Below are positions 62,300-64,000 of a stretch of DNA of 64,000 nucleotides, piece after piece. Within the stretch, counting starts at the first letter, position 1. Each line of letters starts with the position of its first letter. Source of the DNA: PSRF01 sp051000815 (lineage in GTDB: Bacteria > Acidobacteriota > Blastocatellia > Pyrinomonadales > Pyrinomonadaceae); NCBI GenBank assembly GCA_051000815.1, contig JBPCNX010000094.1:1-64000 (forward strand), in the 5' to 3' direction. The position numbers were made by a program, and so were the translations under genes. Under the pieces are notes generated by a model, which had not been told where the DNA came from, made no database searches, and was given only the letters and a program-made list of their open reading frames with translations.

Positions 62300-63670
62300 T
62301 TACAGATCCTTCGCACAACGGAAGCCGGAAACCATCCAGCGCTCATGAGCATGAAAAAAGTTTCGATAGGTCGAACGGATATGGATTTGCGGAGTCGCGA
62401 AAGAACCACCTCGCAGGACCTTTTGATTTACGAACCACTTGTCGTTGTACTCATCAAACTCCGATTTGAATCCGGGATACGGTACGTAATCCGAAGTCGT
62501 CCACTCCCAAACATCGCCAATCAGTTGGTGGCAACCCTCTGGACTTTGCCCCTCGGGAAACGCGCCGATTGGAGAAACACCCCAGTATGAATTCTCCAGC
62601 AGGTTTGCTCGCGTCGTATCTACTGGCGAATTGCCCCAGGGAAAACTCTCAAGTGCTTTCTCACTTCCGGCGAAACGCGCCGCCTTCTCCCATTCAGCTT
62701 CGGTCGGCAAACGCTTGCCCGCCCATTTCGCAAACGCCGAGGCCTCGTAAAAGCTTACCTGCGATACGGGCTCGCCCGCTTTTTCTTCCGCAGGATGCAA
62801 ACCCGAGAAGTCGCGAATCATCCACTGCCGATCATGATGCTCCCAATAGAGAGGCGCTTTCCACTGCTCGTTCGTCACTGTCTCCCAGCCCTCGGAAAAC
62901 CACCAACGATAATCGTCATAACCGCCGGCACGCATGAATTCCAAATAATCGCCATTGCTAACGAGGGCGCGGTCGAGAGCAAAATCCTGCATAAAGACCT
63001 GGTGAGACGGCTTCTCGTTATCAAATGCAAAGTCGTTGCCGAGACTTTGGACTTTGGACTTTGAACTTTGGACTGGTCGCCCGTAACCCAGCCAGAACAG
63101 CCCTCCCTCAAACTCCGCCATTCCTTCAACTCTTACGGATGAAACTGGCGGCGACTGAATTTTCGCGTCGTACTGGTCGCAGAGCAGATGCTTGATGTCG
63201 TAAACCAGGAGCTCCTGATGTTGCATCTCATGTTCGAGTCCGAGTCTCACGAGCGCCAGAATCTCGTCGGCTTGCGGATGCGCGTCCAGCTTTGACAAAA
63301 AATCGAGCATCAAGTCGTCGATGTTATTTCGATAAGCCATCGTTTCCTGGACCGTTGGCCGCGATTTTGTGCCGCGTTTAGGTCGCTCGATGCGCGCGCC
63401 GAAGCCTTCATAGTAGGAATTGAAGTAATAGAGAAACTGCTGGGAGTAAACCTCGTAGCCGGGTTTGTACTGCTGCAAAAGCGTCTCAAAAAACCAGGAC
63501 GTGTGACCGATGTGCCAGCGCGGCGGACTCATGAATTCCGCGGTCTGGATGACGTAGTCTTCCAGCTCGAGCGGCGCCACGATCTCCATTGTCCGCGCCC
63601 TTACGCAGCGGAACAGATCAGTCATCGAACTCCTGGCCGGCGTTTCAGCCTTCACGATTGTAGAAGCCAT
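62300..63670 (-). CDS. egtB: ergothioneine biosynthesis protein EgtB-like (sulfoxide synthase)
   Basis: A 456-residue protein. The N-terminal DinB-like domain has iron-ligand histidines in HIGHTSWFFE (H56) and LEHEMQHQE (H147, H151). The C-terminal FGE-sulfatase domain has GGLFWLGYG, KRLPTEAEWEKAARF, GDVWEWTTSDY, VLRGGSFATP and the YRNFFHAHERWMVSGFRC end. EgtB joins cysteine or gamma-Glu-Cys to trimethylhistidine with O2. No egtD is seen in the window. AGGAGA before ATG 63670. Residues 199-210 (PVQSSKSKVQSL) are encoded by the family H unit and look inserted. Confidence 0.85.
   Translation of the reverse strand: MASTIVKAETPARSSMTDLFRCVRARTMEIVAPLELEDYVIQTAEFMSPPRWHIGHTSWFFETLLQQYKPGYEVYSQQFLYYFNSYYEGFGARIERPKRGTKSRPTVQETMAYRNNIDDLMLDFLSKLDAHPQADEILALVRLGLEHEMQHQELLVYDIKHLLCDQYDAKIQSPPVSSVRVEGMAEFEGGLFWLGYGRPVQSSKSKVQSLGNDFAFDNEKPSHQVFMQDFALDRALVSNGDYLEFMRAGGYDDYRWWFSEGWETVTNEQWKAPLYWEHHDRQWMIRDFSGLHPAEEKAGEPVSQVSFYEASAFAKWAGKRLPTEAEWEKAARFAGSEKALESFPWGNSPVDTTRANLLENSYWGVSPIGAFPEGQSPEGCHQLIGDVWEWTTSDYVPYPGFKSEFDEYNDKWFVNQKVLRGGSFATPQIHIRSTYRNFFHAHERWMVSGFRCAKDL
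63043..63076. repeat. family H unit in frame inside egtB
   Basis: ACTTTGGACTTTGGACTTTG then AACTTTGGACTGG: tandem 7-nt units of the GTCCAAA class. It encodes the Ser/Lys/Val-rich stretch SSKSKVQS in a loop between GGLFWLGYGRP and the rest of the FGE domain. The same unit forms the inverted pair at 39006-39140. Confidence 0.85.
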
Positions 63671-63754
63671 TCCAATTTCTCCTGAATGACTAAAGAATAC
63701 CCGGGGAAACTCAGCAACTCAACGCGAGAGCCGATCCTAGGTGCGTCCCTGCAA

Positions 63755-64000
63755 TCAACCCAGGGTCTTAGTCCAACGAATGTATTCTGCCGAGTCGAAC
63801 TTGCGGCCCGTGCTCTGTGAAGTCATGTAACGGATCTTTCCGAAGATTGGACGTTCAAACCAGGCGCGATCGTGTTTACCAAAACACCAGAGGATTCCCG
63901 CATACGAGTTTGGATCACGGCCGTCAAGCGCATACTTGTTATTCAAATGCTCGAGAAGCGCGAAGGCGCCCTCATAGGTTGGCTGCCATTCGATCACACG
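63755..64000 (-). CDS. deoxyribodipyrimidine photolyase, class II-like, C-terminal end only
   Basis: 81 codons to the window edge; the start is outside. It contains LDGRDPNSYAGILWCFGKHD, AWFERPIFGKIRYMTSQSTG and RKFDSAEYIRWT. These match the C-terminal FAD/DNA-binding part of class II CPD photolyases, which split pyrimidine dimers with light. The rest of the gene should continue beyond 64000. Confidence 0.8.
   Translation of the reverse strand, partial: RVIEWQPTYEGAFALLEHLNNKYALDGRDPNSYAGILWCFGKHDRAWFERPIFGKIRYMTSQSTGRKFDSAEYIRWTKTLG

Overview
The window is about 64 kb of moderately GC-rich bacterial chromosome. It looks like a member of Acidobacteriota, perhaps Blastocatellia. This is inferred from the mix of secreted peptidases, an Omp85-type outer-membrane protein, pseudopilin-like and TPR secreted proteins, OPT and AI-2E transporters, EgtB and a long Lhr helicase, together with a heavy load of dispersed palindromic repeats. 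No rRNA, tRNA, CRISPR array, phage gene or transposase gene was found.

Layout. (1) Bases 1-5,150 hold small unrelated accessory genes on the + strand: a truncated O-methyltransferase, a RibD_C reductase, a DUF1772 protein, a cupin, a frameshifted unknown, a DinB remnant, a GNAT and small membrane or zinc-motif proteins. Degenerate integron attC-like sites follow three of them. (2) Bases 5,385-29,921 are also entirely + strand. They encode an OPT transporter, YjbR, a GGCT-like protein, a methyltransferase, a VOC protein, a TPR protein, an SDR, an AI-2E exporter, an M1 peptidase, a PQQ-type sugar dehydrogenase, a DACNV (DisA-like) sensor, an MFS pump, a CubicO serine hydrolase, a Skp/OmpH chaperone, an AraC regulator and two more RibD_C reductases. 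(3) Bases 29,958-41,000 are mixed: an Omp85-like barrel with a large helical insertion, a cupin_8 pseudogene, a pair of unknown proteins sharing a short motif, a GNAT, a HerA/DUF853-like ATPase, a quinone oxidoreductase and a 1-Cys peroxiredoxin. (4) Bases 41,634-52,783 are + strand: a hybrid histidine kinase, DNA-3-methyladenine glycosylase I, an MFS transporter, a pseudopilin-like lipoprotein, a cupin, a cytochrome c, a frameshifted S9 peptidase, a DUF2721 protein and a radical-SAM protein. (5) Bases 52,796-64,000 are all on the - strand: a zinc-ribbon membrane protein, DUF427, a MoaD/ThiS-like protein, a YciI pair, a BNR propeller, Lhr, YceH, EgtB and the end of a class II photolyase.

The most striking feature is the repeat content. 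At least ten families of dispersed repeats occur. Most are inverted pairs (stem-loops of 80-200 bp) or inverted tracts of 7-nt-like tandem units. They fill nearly every long intergenic gap. Several of the same families also lie in frame inside protein genes: four or more tracts in lhr, one in egtB, one in the TPR gene and probably one in the SDR gene. One appears to encode the signal peptide of a YciI-like protein. This resembles the protein-coding palindromic elements described in Rickettsia and is the main candidate for an undescribed phenomenon here.
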